A stretch of DNA of 64,000 nt from Galaxea fascicularis (lineage: Eukaryota; Cnidaria; Anthozoa; Scleractinia; Euphylliidae): contig OX419338.1 of NCBI GenBank assembly GCA_948470475.1, positions 35,803,595 through 35,867,594 on the forward strand, given 5' to 3'. Positions 42,944 through 54,189 of this stretch are shown here, piece by piece. The position numbers and the translations under genes were made by a program. The notes below the pieces were generated by a model, which ran no database searches, had not been told where the DNA came from, and saw only the letters and a program-made list of their open reading frames with translations. The first letter of the stretch is position 1, and every line of letters starts with the position of its first letter.

Positions 42944-44690
42944 AATTTCGCATCCTCTTGATATATCCAGAGAGTAATTTTTAAAACAGGGTCAACCTTA
43001 ATTTTCGACTAGTTGATACACTTTCGAGGCCCGGAGAAGCAAAACAAGAACGGAGATTTCTGGGGAAATGAGATTTTGGCCACATATATTGAGAAAAACA
43101 AACAGGAATGTTTCCCCGTTCCACCACCCCTCCCCCGTGAAAAATTTGAAGGCAACGAGTTCACCGAGCTCGGTAACGTTACGAACGAAATCCGATTCGA
43201 AGCCGATTTCCAACCGAGCGCGATCCCCTAGCCAATCCCCTTGCTTTTGACCGCGCGCCATTAAAAAGCAAATCTCGGAATAACCCATACGGAGAGCCTG
43301 TTTGCAGGTTAGAGGCTGACTGCATGTTCATTGTTCTCGAGACCACACACGTGTACGGTGCAAACAGACGGCTTCTGAGATTTTCTAGCACCCTTCCATT
43401 ATTTAGACTGCTGTCTCTTGAATCTTTGGTTGTGCTGCGGTACATTCCTGTTTGCAGGACTACTGTCTGTGAACGATTGCGCCAAGGAGATGGGAAAACT
43501 TTGGCTGATTTCCAATCCCCAAGAGCCCGCACCAAGAACGCGACCGTACGATGATTCTTACATTACGTAGCGTTTGTTCCGAGCGCGAAAACTGGCCTTT
43601 TTATCCGCGTTCGTTGGTGATGCTCACAAACTAATCACAAGAGGATTATTCGAAACTAGGACGACAACGAAGTTTCCAGAACGTTTCAAAACTAAATGAG
43701 GGTTACGGTAACATCGGTAAGTTTCGACCAGAAATTACCATTGATAATTGACTGCTGATACGATGCTACCATGCCGAGCTTTGCTCAGGTTCTTGTACTG
43801 TGTTGTTGAAGGGCCCACGTGGTGCTCAACGAGCTAAACTCAGTTTTACCGACGAGCTTTTTCTTACTGGGAAGAAAGATTTACAGTTCGCAGCAAGCGT
43901 AATTTAATTAAATCATGAAAACGTTGTCAGAAAGCAGGAAAGAAGAGAAAAAGAAAAGAGGCTGATTCTAAAGAACACTTTTAACTGGTATTTTACAGTA
44001 TGCCAGGAAGATACAAGCTTAGAACAAATACTTCACACATGCAGTCCTTTACATATACATACATGTACTACCTCCTATTCAATTTTCACCGTAAGTTTCC
44101 ACCCGGCCGCAAGTGAGATTGCTACAAGTCATGATATGCGATCATGAGGACAGATCACAACAGCAGGATTGTTCCCTACTCTTTTCAATAAGTGTGCAAA
44201 TTATTGTTCTTTTATGCCCCCCTCAAGTTTTTGCATATGAAGGACAACATGAGACCAACAGCTTAATGTCACTCCTCAGTGATACAATCATCTGAACTGA
44301 GGTACTGTACATGTACATGTACATGTGGATGTTGAACGTGCAGCCAGCATGATGTTACCTATTGTTAGATTCTGGTTTGAGGTGCAGTCTTAGGGTTTGA
44401 ACCTGCAACCCTCTGCTCAACAATCTGGTGCTGTATCAACTGAACCAACTGGTGCTTGGGGAATTTTGATCAAAGTAACATGGTTTAATCTCATTCAATC
44501 ATGAAAGAGAATACCAGAGAAATGGATTCAGATGTTTGTACAATACAGTTGTCTGTGTTGTAGAGGGATACTAATATTATTAGAGGAGTTTTCAGGATGA
44601 ATCATTTTAATGATCTATTCCCAGTGTTCCTATTCTAATGTATCCCCATACAAGTGGATAGGGTCAGAGTTACACTGTAACACAACTGAA
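42944..44690. other. Repeat-derived and intergenic sequence, no firm gene
   Basis: The minus-strand stretch 43179-43300 translates to NLQTGSPYGLFRDLLFNG-type text that I associate with dispersed anthozoan repeats. A short plus-strand ATG exon-like segment (MRVTVTS then gtaagt, near 43696) is unsupported. A SINE copy begins at about 44110. Confidence 0.4.
44110..44460 (-). mobile_element. tRNA-derived SINE
   Basis: On the minus strand the head (gcaccagttggttcagttgatacagc ... gggttgcaggttcaaacc) has A- and B-box-like parts. The body shares, in order, tactcttttcaataagtgtg, ccaacagcttaatgtcact, atcatctgaact and cagccagcatgat with 63620-63780. A (gtacat)n tract at 44307-44326 interrupts it. Confidence 0.75.
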
Positions 44691-44691
44691 A

Positions 44692-45639
44692 CAGGGCTCA
44701 AAGTTTATTTTTGGCTCTGGGAGCACTTGTGCGACCAGATGTAAATTTTTAGGCGCACTGCCGAAATTTTAGGCGCACAGTAAAAAATTTTAGGCGCACA
44801 GCTTCAAATACTACCTACTCCAAAATGCTCAAAAAGAGCGACTCAGGCTTCGTATTGCAATATGGGCCAATTCTAGCAGTATTGAACACAACGAAAACAA
44901 ATAAAAGAATCAGGATATTTCACACAAGAGTTAAGCTTAGATATTAACTTCTGAAGTCGTTTCGTTGAGTATCCTCACTATCCATTTCCTTGTTATTTGC
45001 GTCACCTTTGAAATTCTGTTCACGAAGATATTTGTTTTTTTCAACATCTGGGTATTCGTGAGAACTAGCACGAACTTTGCTCATTTGGCTAGCTTTCTAG
45101 CCATAGAATTCGTGGACTGGCCCGTTCCGAAAACGCTGGGCATTTTTATATGTCACACTAGCGAAAACAAAGCTTTCCTTTCAAAACGGAGCACACGATT
45201 TAATTCTCATCCCCAGTTTCCTTCGGACTTAAACTTTGACATGATCATCGATTGCGCAAGAAGCACGTGCCTCATTCCTTCATTTGCATGTGTCAGCGGA
45301 GTTGTTTACAACACCGAACGTGGGACATGGGGAGGAAATGAACGTTCGAGTTCGGAGAATCCACTGGGAAATTTGGCTGGAAGTGACGAATAGAACACAC
45401 ACCGATGAAGGGAAAATGGTGCAACTTTATTATTTGGTGCCTGGTTGTGTTATATCTATGTTTACATTTATATTTATCATTCAGAGTATGTTCAGTACGG
45501 TCAGGTGAGTGAGCACTTGAGAAGTCGCACTGTACTTTGGCTTTTAAGGCGCGGTGGTGCGACCACAGATGATTTTTTAGGCGCACAGCAAAAAATCTAG
45601 TCGCATATGCGACCAGTTGGTCGTTAACCTTGAGCCCTG
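44692..45639. mobile_element. Non-autonomous DNA element, CAGGGCTCAA ends
   Basis: CAGGGCTCAA at the left and TTGAGCCCTG at the right, flanked by TGAAA on both sides (44687-44691 and 45640-45644), which looks like a target-site duplication. Near the ends are direct and inverted copies of ttttaggcgcac. CAGGG termini suggest hAT relatives, though hAT usually makes 8-bp duplications. Open frames inside (142 codons at 44965) have no family likeness. Confidence 0.65.
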
Positions 45640-45697
45640 TGAAACCAGCTTTATGAATACACAGACTATTGTTTACAAATTGGTGTTTGTGCTACAG

Positions 45698-48209
45698 ATG
45701 TTTTTAAAGCTCCCCAAAATCAGTGAACTTGCCAACGTAAGTCAAAAGCATGGAATTGGATTGTTAAAATGTTTTGATTTTAAGATTAAAGTATTTTAAA
45801 ATTTGGCTTTGATTTTTGTTGTATTTTTTTCGACAGGGGACTTTGTGGTGTTTGCATACAACAACTGTGTTTGCTTTTCTGTTGACATGGTAGAAATCAG
45901 AATCAAGTTTTCCTGGCAATCAGAACTTGAAGAATCAGGAAGATCAAATATTGTGTATGTAGCTTGAGAGTGAAAAGGGAGAGAGATGCCTTAGCTTTCT
46001 GAGAAGGTTGAAGAGTATTTCAAACCATGCAGGGCAATGCTTCTTGAAACCAGTAAAGGGGCAAAATCAAGGTATTTTACCTTAATACAGTACTGATATT
46101 GTTTTTGTTTAGGAAATGCTCAGATAATCAAGGCTGTGCTCTAAGAAAAGTAGTTGGGTGCCCAAACCTCTAAACCTTTGAAATCCAAGGCGCCTAGCAT
46201 GTAAGTTTGGTGCAAAAACTAAATATTATTTCCTGGTCACCCAATGGCAAAAGTAAGTCTCCAGGGGCGACCGGGCGCCGCTAGAGCACAGCCCTGGGTA
46301 ATGTATTGGATTTCCTTGGGAAATGTAATAATTATACAGGGTTGGACATTAGCACTCGCATGCTCACCCAGGCGAGTGTCTTAAGTGTTGGGCGAGCGCT
46401 AATCATCGATCACTTGCCTGTTTGACAAGTGCAATTTTCGTCGCCAAGAAATTATTTAGATAATATTTGCTGAGAAAATTCCTAAACATAAACTTTCCAT
46501 TTCTATTTTGCAAAGTTTTACATTCCGAACTGTCTAGTAAATTGGCGCTGAAAGGCAACATAATATGGCCTCCTGTTAGTGATAATTACATAACACATGT
46601 ACTTGTACAAAGTGATACTGGTGGTCACTATCGAGCCATCAGTGATCACCGCTCCCGAGAAGAACAGACACATGTACTTGCAAACTGCAGGGATCTCACG
46701 AAGATTCATCAATAAAAACTATTTGAAATATAAAGTAAGAGTCTCCATTGTGTTTTCTTGGGGTTTGAGGTCTTGAAATAGAATTTTTCATTGAAGTAAT
46801 AATCCTTGGATAATTGTTGGATAATCCTTGGTCCTTGGTCTGCCATGTGCTGGACGACATTGCGAGGCAGTGGGGGGGGGGGGGGGGTGAGGGTCACTCA
46901 CCTGAATGGCGAATACTCTCAAAATTAAGTGTCCAACCCTGTTTATACGTGATTTGGGTGATTTTTCTACATGGAGGCAGGATGGCCGAGTGGTTTAGGG
47001 CGCTGGTATTCAATGCAGTGACCCGGTTCAAATCCCACTCTGGCCACTAGCTGAAGTTGTTCTGGGTGAGTAGCTGGTTCAACTCCTCGGTCATCCTTGT
47101 AAATAGCCAACTGGCTGCCTCCCACCAGTTGGGATTCTTAACTCTGTTGTTTTCATTTGTATTATTTGTTTCATTGGCCCTGAAAAGCCCCTTTAGGGGA
47201 GTGGTCAATTAAGTATTTATTTATTTATTTATTTATGTAAAACATGAAGGGAAGGAATTGCTGTTGTTGTTCTTTTAAAATGTGAATTGATTGCAATCTA
47301 ATTATTCTAAGAATACATGTAATGATCATGTGGAGATCACTGATTGGATGACTGATGACTGCTAATGATCGCTGATTGGATGGCTGATAATGCAAATCAC
47401 TGATTGGATGACTGATAATGATCACTGATTGGATGACTGCTAATGATATCACTGATTGGATGACTGCTAATGATCACTGACTGGATGACTGATAATGCAA
47501 ATCACTGATTGAATTACTGATAATGATTGCAATTCCAAGAAACCTGGAATCACAGTCAGTCATACATGTATATGGCCAATAATATGGCAATAATTTGTAG
47601 AACTGTTATGGCCCCGTAGTTATGAATGTTTTGCAATATTGATACAGTTTAAATCACTATCGAGAATTCCTATATACACTGTAAAGCAGTATGTAACAGA
47701 AGCAACCCAGCCAATCCAATGGCAGAGGGAGGCCTTTCCAGTCGTGGGTCCTTTCATTGAGTAGTCAGATTTTTTTCGATTAGTAGATTGATGCTCATCC
47801 TTTTAAGCAACGAAAGCTAACATTCTTCTACCTTTGTTAAATCTTTCTTACTTTGCAGTAACTCATTTTTTGAAAGAAAGAATTTGAACATTCCCAATAA
47901 AATGTGTCTGGTGGGCACATCTTGTTTGGGTAAACCAGTCACTAAAATGGGATAGCTTGGAAGGGTACTGAAGAGCCAGCTTTATTTGGAGTTCATTTTC
48001 TTACAGTGTATCTGCCAAAGTAAATTACATGTATCACAGCAAACACATTTTTCTATCTTATGACAAAGACAGGAAAACACTGGAGAAACAGAGTTGGTAT
48101 TCAACAAATGACTAATTCCTTGTTATGTTACAGCTACTTTGTTTAACAAATTACATGTATGTTAACCCTTTCCCTCCTAAGGGGTTCTCCATTGATGAGT
48201 AAAATCGTG

Positions 48210-48241
<32 letters not shown>

Positions 48242-48961
48242 ATTTGGCACCATCAGGAGTGAAAGGGTTAACATTTCCTACTTTGCCTTTCATTTTTTTA
48301 AGCTTCACTAAACACGGCCGGATCAATTAAGGCTTGGTGTAAGTACCACTTGTTTATATTTGTGACAGCCTTTAGAGCATGGTGACATGTTTACATTTGG
48401 AGTTAGACAACATTTTGAAAGCAAATTAGTGGGATTGTCCCTTTTACAAATTTTCAATTATTAACTCATCATCTCAATGTTTTGTGTTTGCAGGGCTGTC
48501 ACTAATTTTTTAAGTAGATCGGGATACAGTGTATACCAAAAAATAACGGGGGATTCAAGTTGCTGAAGTGTAGTAAACATGCTGATTTTATATCAAAGTA
48601 GCCGGGAATATACCTCAAAATATGAGGGGAAAATCCCCGGGCCCCGGCCCTTAATGACAGCCTTGGTTTGCCTTTTCAGTGTGTCAAATGCAATGGATTG
48701 CTTCATTCTCCTGAAAAATAATTAACTTAAGAAAAACTTAACAAAACCAGACTACTGTACAAAAGCATAACAGTCAAAGTAAAAACCCCGATTGTTTGCA
48801 TGACTGTAGCTTGTGTTGTCTTCCTGGGTTTGCAAATTTTATTTTATCATCAGAATTGTGTTGCCTTAATTTTCTGGTGTTTCCAATTCTCTATCCTTCA
48901 GAGCATTTCTTTGTGTAAGGGAAGATCTCAGACAGACCCCATCTGTTGCATCAGTTAAAAG
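45698..48961 (+). CDS. Candidate unidentified gene, three phase-compatible exons
   Basis: Three short segments with proper splice borders join in frame: 45698-45736 (cag before, gtaagt after; KLPKISELAN), 46007-46071 (VEEYFKPCRAMLLETSKGAK) and 48902-48961 (AFLCVREDLRQTPSVASVK, donor gtcagt). Phases 0, 0 and 2 agree at each join and the residues look like normal globular coding sequence. I cannot name the protein. The first exon may begin at its ATG or follow an unseen 5' exon; the 3' end is not found before the LINE at 50 kb. The 2.8 kb second intron contains four mobile elements. Chance phase agreement cannot be excluded. Confidence 0.3.
46130..46295. mobile_element. Short MITE, GGCTGTGCTCTA ends
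   Basis: caaggctgtgctcta is mirrored by tagagcacagccctg about 165 bp away; no coding content. Confidence 0.6.
46337..46941. mobile_element. Non-autonomous hAT-like element, CAGGGTTGGACA ends
   Basis: CAGGGTTGGACATTAG at the left, TTAAGTGTCCAACCCTG at the right, 605 bp, with a run of about 15 G at 46871-46886. No clear target duplication. Family by terminal CAGGG only. Confidence 0.6.
46973..47236 (+). mobile_element. tRNA-derived SINE with (ATTT)n tail
   Basis: Head aggatggccgagtggtttagg (Leu/Ser-type A-box) and ggttcaaatcccact (B-box), body ending ggccctgaaaagccccttta, then five to six ATTT units as tail. The frame MAEWFRALVFNAVTRFKSHS is an artefact of the head. This is the most complete SINE in the window. 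Confidence 0.8.
47325..47530. repeat. Variable tandem repeat, ~27-33 bp units
   Basis: Seven or so copies of gatcactgattggatgactgataat with spacing variants, alternating 'ataatgcaaatc' and 'ctaatgatc' joins. Confidence 0.8.
48162..48271. mobile_element. piggyBac-like MITE with TTAA ends
   Basis: TTAACCCTTTCCCTCCT at the left is mirrored by AGGAGTGAAAGGGTTAA at the right; TTAA is the piggyBac target site and CCCTTT termini fit that group. About 110 bp. Confidence 0.7.
48491..48665. mobile_element. Short MITE, CAGGGCTGTCA ends
   Basis: cagggctgtcactaa and ttaatgacagccttg are inverted ends 175 bp apart. An internal ccccgggccccgg palindrome lies near the right end. Confidence 0.6.
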
Positions 48962-49018
48962 GTCAGTGTTGTCTCAGATTAACAAATATATTTTAAGGGT
49001 GCCTGTGATGTCATATCA

Positions 49019-49032
49019 GTTACCATGGCAAC
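49019..49032. promoter_or_regulatory. RFX X-box-like palindrome
   Basis: GTTACCATGGCAAC, a perfect X-box consensus match preceded by tgatgtcat. Same type as 30599-30612; probably part of a repeat. Confidence 0.35.
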
Positions 49033-50099
49033 ACGCCAGGTCCACAAAAAGGTCCTCAAAATGCCAGTTTTTGCAAATTACCCTAAAAAGCAATCTGGCG
49101 ACCTACCGTTTCTATTCCTTTGTTTGGAAACTCCCTAAATTTTTTAATTTTTCAGGCAGTATGAAAAAAATTTATGCAGCAGAATAAAAGATATTTAGAA
49201 AAAACGTGTTTTATGGCTTACAGAAAATTGTACTAGATAATTTTCCCTGAAACTCTTATATTTGAAGTGTCCGCATCCGTGGTGTGTGCATGCAAAAAAC
49301 CAAGATTTAAGGGCACCGAGCAAAATTTTGAGCTAAAAACAAATGTACATTCCTCTAACAACAACAAACTCGTAACAACATGAAGGAGCTTGTGTCAAAG
49401 CATTTCCTTTTGGTTTTATCAATTTTATAAGAAATACCTTTGCGTCTTAGCGGTGGAAAGTTGTGACAAGTCTACTTTGTACAGGAAAAGTGCACAGTAA
49501 CACTTGCCAACATGCTATCAAATAATGCTAATACATAACAGTGACGGTTTTCTTATCTCTGTCTTTTTCATTTCTTTTCTTTTGTATGGCTGCTATTTTG
49601 GGGGATTGTTTCAGAGCAGGATGTGTCTAAATACCCGGAGTACATCCTGGGCGGTTGTGCTCGCTGGCAAGTCAGCATCGGCTTCAAAAACAGACGTTTG
49701 ATATGTGGCTGGTTCTATCTTGTTCAAATGTGATTGGCAAAAGTCTGCAAAGAATAGAACCCACTTTACTAACAATAGCATCTTTTCATATTTGCTGGCC
49801 TGAAATGACAACAATCGAACCTACATTAAAATTATTTTGCTAACAAGGACTTATTATCTCTGTCGATGTGGAATTCCGTTAACAGACAGAGTTCCTGTTT
49901 GTGTTGGTCCTTTTTATTGCCCATGGAAGCTATCTTTGTCATGTAACGTCAAGATTGGATGCCAAAAATGCTCGTGTGCATACTATCCAAACATAACAGC
50001 AACATTCCACTGCTTGCTTGTCGGTGACTTGGTATTTAAGCTCACCCCGGCCCTGTGGACATCAGCACTGAATCTCTTAGTTTACAAAACACCATTGTC

Positions 50100-53000
50100 C
50101 ATGCAATGAAGAAAGTCATCTTATCTCCTTTGGTAAGGAATTTTAAGCTGTCTTTTCTGCTTACTGAACACATGATCTGTGAGGAGCAAATTGGCAGACC
50201 GTCTTGACTTTGCCTTTCCAGAACAGCTTTGTTTTTCCACATTCCCAAAATAAGTGGTAAAGGCTTTCTCTCTCACTCATTGTTCCAGTTAACTTTCAGA
50301 GTTAGGGAGTCACGGAAAATTTTTAAGGGGTCATAAGACACGGGTCTTCCCTAATTTTCTTACTTAACAACTCTGTGTGTCGGGTCAGGGAGCCAGATTT
50401 CTCGGGTTTTTGACCCGAGACCCGCTGCTTATCTGGAACACTGCTCACTCTGACAAAAATTGCAGACCTCATCATCTACAAGTCCCACTTTGTCAAGAAA
50501 GGTATTGATCAGTAATTGCCGTTGTAATAATTTGAAGTTAAAAACTATACGTTTGGAGTTCTTTGTACATGTAAAAGCCAATTCATAAGCTGTTTTACAG
50601 ACGATGTGTTCGTGTGAGCCAGTGTTTATTTCCTTGTGCCATTATTCTTGGCTTTGTTTTGGTTTTTCGTTTTTACTTGACACAAGCTTTTTCTAAACAA
50701 GTCTTGGTGATTTTGGTTTTTCCAGGAATTTCAAATGGAAGCTTTCAATTAGCCAGCCTGTGTTTCCTCTATCTGTCTACGTAGACAATTAATTGCTGAG
50801 ATCATTCCGTAAAATTTTAGAGGGGAAACCTACTGGCCGTATTCATTTTGAAAAGCATTTGGTGACGGAAACTTAGAAAATTCATCCATTAAATTTTCAA
50901 CTTTTGTTATTCCCTTAAAAAACCAGTCCTTGTAAAAGGCAGGTTTATCGTCAATTCTTATCAGCGAGTTGTACCATAGAGGTGACGACATAAGGTGTTT
51001 GTCTGATGTGAATCTCTCCTCAAAGGAGGTGGCAGATTTCAGGGATTTTTTTAACAAAAGGGCCTGATTTCTTAAATATATTGTGCATGTCTTTTTTATT
51101 AAGCTTTCCTAGTAGCACCACTTTGCCTCCGTAGGGTTGAAGTTCCAAATCAAGGATACTTTTCCAGCTGCTACTGTTTTCAATACTGAGGGATTCTTTT
51201 ATCCAATAAGCCTCAAGGGGTTTATTAAAAGAAGCTATAACAATCATCTTAAGTCCTCCTTCAGCATAGTTGTTTATTATTACATTACGCTTTATTTTGT
51301 CTACTTTTTCGTTCCAACGAAATTTGTAAAAAATTGCCTTAAGCTCTTAAATTGTTTCGACATCCATTTGGAGAGGGGCAAGAAGATATGCTAATTGTGA
51401 TACCACTAGACTTTTTTGTAAAACCATAATTTTTCCTAATAGACTGAGTCTCCAGCAGCCTAATATGTTCTTTGCTTTTTCCAATCTGTCTTTGTAGTTT
51501 TGAGATACTGACCACACTTAAAGTGCTTTGACTTTTTTTTACTCGACCATTTGAATTTTTTTTCTGGACAAAGTTTAAGATCGTATTTTGCTCTTGAGCC
51601 AATCCACAAGGCTTCCGATTTGCTGCACATATTTCCAAAAACATCTAATAGCCTGAGAGCTTCTTCGAGGGAATGTTCGGAACCGTCTAATATAAGTGTG
51701 GTGTCGTCTGCGTATTTATACGATTTTATGATCTTATTACTTCTTCGAAAACCTTCTGCCATTATTTCTACTTATTATATCTCTCAGTTAGTACGTGCGC
51801 TGTGATTGGTCAATTTTGCGGGCCGTATTCTACTGTACAGCGCGCTAAATTTGAAAGTTCCCTTTCCCGCACTCCTGATTAACCTCAGAGATATAACAAA
51901 TCCTACTAACCTTGTTTTCTCGGTCCATACTGTAAGTTGTGGATCCTCGTTTTTTCCCGTTGATTTATGGCCTGTGCGCTTTGTTCTTGGGCCATAAGCG
52001 AACGGGAAAAAAATCGGTCCATAACTTACAGTACGGACCTCGAACTCGGTTAGTAAGAGGTTACTGAGTAAGAGGTATAAAACGAACAAATAGGGCGGAA
52101 GGGGACAGCCCTGCCGAACTCCTCAATTAAGTTTGAAGAAATTACTTTCCCATGCATTATTTAAAATACAGCTTTCTATGTCGAAGTAGAGAACATTAAT
52201 CCATTGTAATAATTGTGATCCGGAACCAAAAACGTCTTAAGTCCTTTGAATAAAAGACCATTTTGGTGGGTCAAAGGTTTCCTCAAAATCAAGAAAAAGA
52301 AGAAGTCCCGGAACGTTTTTCGCTTTAGTATATTTAATAACATTGTCCATCAATCGAATAAGTTTAGGAAGCACAATTTTAATTTGCCGGGTTCGCTATG
52401 GCTTTAGTCGCAATCTTATAATCACAATTTAACAGCGTTAACAATCGCCAGTTTTTAACTAAATTGAGCTCGGCAGCCTTTTTGGGTATAAGTTTCACGA
52501 TACCTCGTGTTTGCAATACAGAATGTTTTCCTGTTTCATATGAGTAATTGAGAGCGTTTATAAGAATATCAACCAAATCGTTCCAGAAAACCTTATAAAA
52601 TTCACCGGGAAGACCATCTGTTCCAGGGGTTTTATCCGAAGACAGTTTTAGGCGCATCTAGACATTCCTCCCTGTTGAGCAGTCCTTTGCAAGAAAATTC
52701 TTCTTTTTCATTCAAATGTCTTTTATTTGGTTGTTGGAAAAAGTCTTCAGTGAGGCACTCGTTATTTTGGAGCTATAGAGGCTTTAATAAAAGGAAACAC
52801 ATTCATTCAAAATGTCTTTGTCGGTGACAACCAAATTGTTCTCATTAGTTTTAATCTGAGTTATAGTTCCCTGTTTGCAATGTCTTTTTCAAGAAAAATC
52901 AAGAAAGTACTTAGTATTTTTCTTGCCTTCATTGTACCATCGAGATTTGGATCTGAGAGTAGCTTCTTTCAGTTTGGTATTCAATCAATAGCTCTAATTC

Positions 53001-53484
53001 TCCTTTCTTTGTTTCAAGTTCCAACCATACTTTTTGTTTTTGAGAGTCATCTATGTAGATATTTGTAATATCTTTTTCTAAAGTTTCAATTGACTGTTCG
53101 ATATTCTCTTGTTCCTGCGTCATTTTCTTCTCCTAAGATGCTCCATATTTCATTCATTCCTCCTTTACTTTCAGTTTTACCATTTCCCAGAGTACAAACG
53201 TATCCTTCGCATATTCATCCTTAGTTTGTTGTATAATTGATTTGATTTGGTTAACAGGTGCTTCCCATTTGTAATAAAGTCACATACCATGAAGCGTCCC
53301 CGGGGGCAAATAGTACTTGATATCCCCATTCTGCTCGGCAATCATGCTTATTTTCTTCAGTACAATGAACTTCTTGAAGGAAAAATATTGACATCTTTTT
53401 CGAGCGGAGCCAATTAAACGTTTCCCGATGATTTGCCTTGTCTCCTAATCCTCTTACATTAATAGACCCTATTTTAAGATCCAT
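50100..53484 (-). pseudogene. LINE ORF2 (L1/Tx1-like), fragmented
   Basis: Read on the minus strand. The endonuclease N-terminus starts at 53484 (MDLKIGSINVRGLGD, FFLQEVHC), then most of the endonuclease is missing. A linker is found in two frames at 53123-52900 (RSKSRWYNEG-type text). Reverse transcriptase begins at 52657 (KTPGTDGLPGEFYKVFW, IPKKAAELNLVKNWRLLTLL), GCPLPPYLFVL lies near 52100, and the catalytic YADD box is in SYKYADDTTLILDG (about 51715). A C-terminal piece at 50260-50160 reads HLFWECGKTKLFWK. Several frame changes and a 300-bp foldback insertion at 51775-52080 show the copy is dead. Confidence 0.85.
51775..52080. mobile_element. Foldback element inserted in the LINE RT domain
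   Basis: A palindrome with arms of about 70 bp (from ctactaaccttgttttctcgg to gatttatggcc, mirrored by ggccataagcgaacggg to ctcggttagtaag) lies between two adjacent reverse-transcriptase segments (YLFVL and IMAEGFRRS). The insertion post-dates the LINE. Its arm translates to FFPFAYGPRTKRTGHKSTGK, text I associate with repeats in coral genomes. Confidence 0.7.
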
Positions 53485-53789
53485 TTATTTGTTTACTTTG
53501 GTTTGTAATATAAATTTCCCTGGCCATCCATCCCCAAGAGCACTTCTGTGATTGATTAAAGGTGTAAACTACAAAATCAAAAAATAAACAAAACCAGGGT
53601 CAGAAAATATGCGGATAAAAATACACAAAGACAGCAATAAAAACAGCTGTAGGACACAAAGAGTTGAAGTTTGCAATGCTGATTCGTTTTGCTTGCGGCC
53701 TATCTTCAAAACTCTCCGTTTGCGTACGCCCTCAATAAGAATTTAAGTTTGATTTTAATAGTGGCTTAAACGTTACACTTTCGCTGTTC

Positions 53790-54186
53790 TCAAGATTTGT
53801 GGCCATCGGATAGTTCGAGTTCCTTGCCAGCAGACCAATACTCACCATTTATGTATAGTTTGTCTGGTTGGTTCCTTCGAGCTTGTTTCAGTGTTTCAAG
53901 TTGTACTTTTTGCCTGTTGACGATCTTGGTGGAGGGTCTTTGAACATTTGGTATTTTGTGCCTTGTAAAATCGATGATCCGGCGCCAATATTTCCTCGCA
54001 ATCTTTATAACATAAAAAGCGGGCTAGTATGGGTCGCAGTCCTCCGTTCCTTGCCTTGCCTATTCGGTGAACCCGCTGAATCTCAGCAGTCTCTTGCATC
54101 TTTGTAACCAAGATCACGTTCCAAAAACTGTCGAAGCACTTCTTTGGTATCTTCTTGTTGATCTGCTGATATCTTTCTCTCCCCAA
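53790..54186 (-). pseudogene. LINE ORF1 (L1-type RNA-binding) remnant
   Basis: Just upstream of ORF2 on the same strand. EIQRVHRIGKARNGGLRPIL and ARFLCYKDCEEILA are the RRM-type core of L1 ORF1, and a different frame at 53880-53800 gives the following domain (KLYINGEYWSAGKELELSDG). The frame change marks decay. With ORF2 it outlines one element of about 4 kb. Confidence 0.75.
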
Positions 54187-54189
54187 TAT

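Noticed and set aside
42998..43535. Overlapping 96- and 118-codon minus-strand frames
   Set aside because: Contain text typical of dispersed anthozoan repeats; no conserved domain.
44965..45393. 142-codon plus-strand frame
   Set aside because: Lies wholly within a non-autonomous DNA element with inverted ends; no transposase or other domain.
47325..47530. Possible CRISPR-like array from regular repeats
   Set aside because: Units are contiguous and variable with no unique spacers, and the genome is an animal's; it is a simple tandem repeat.
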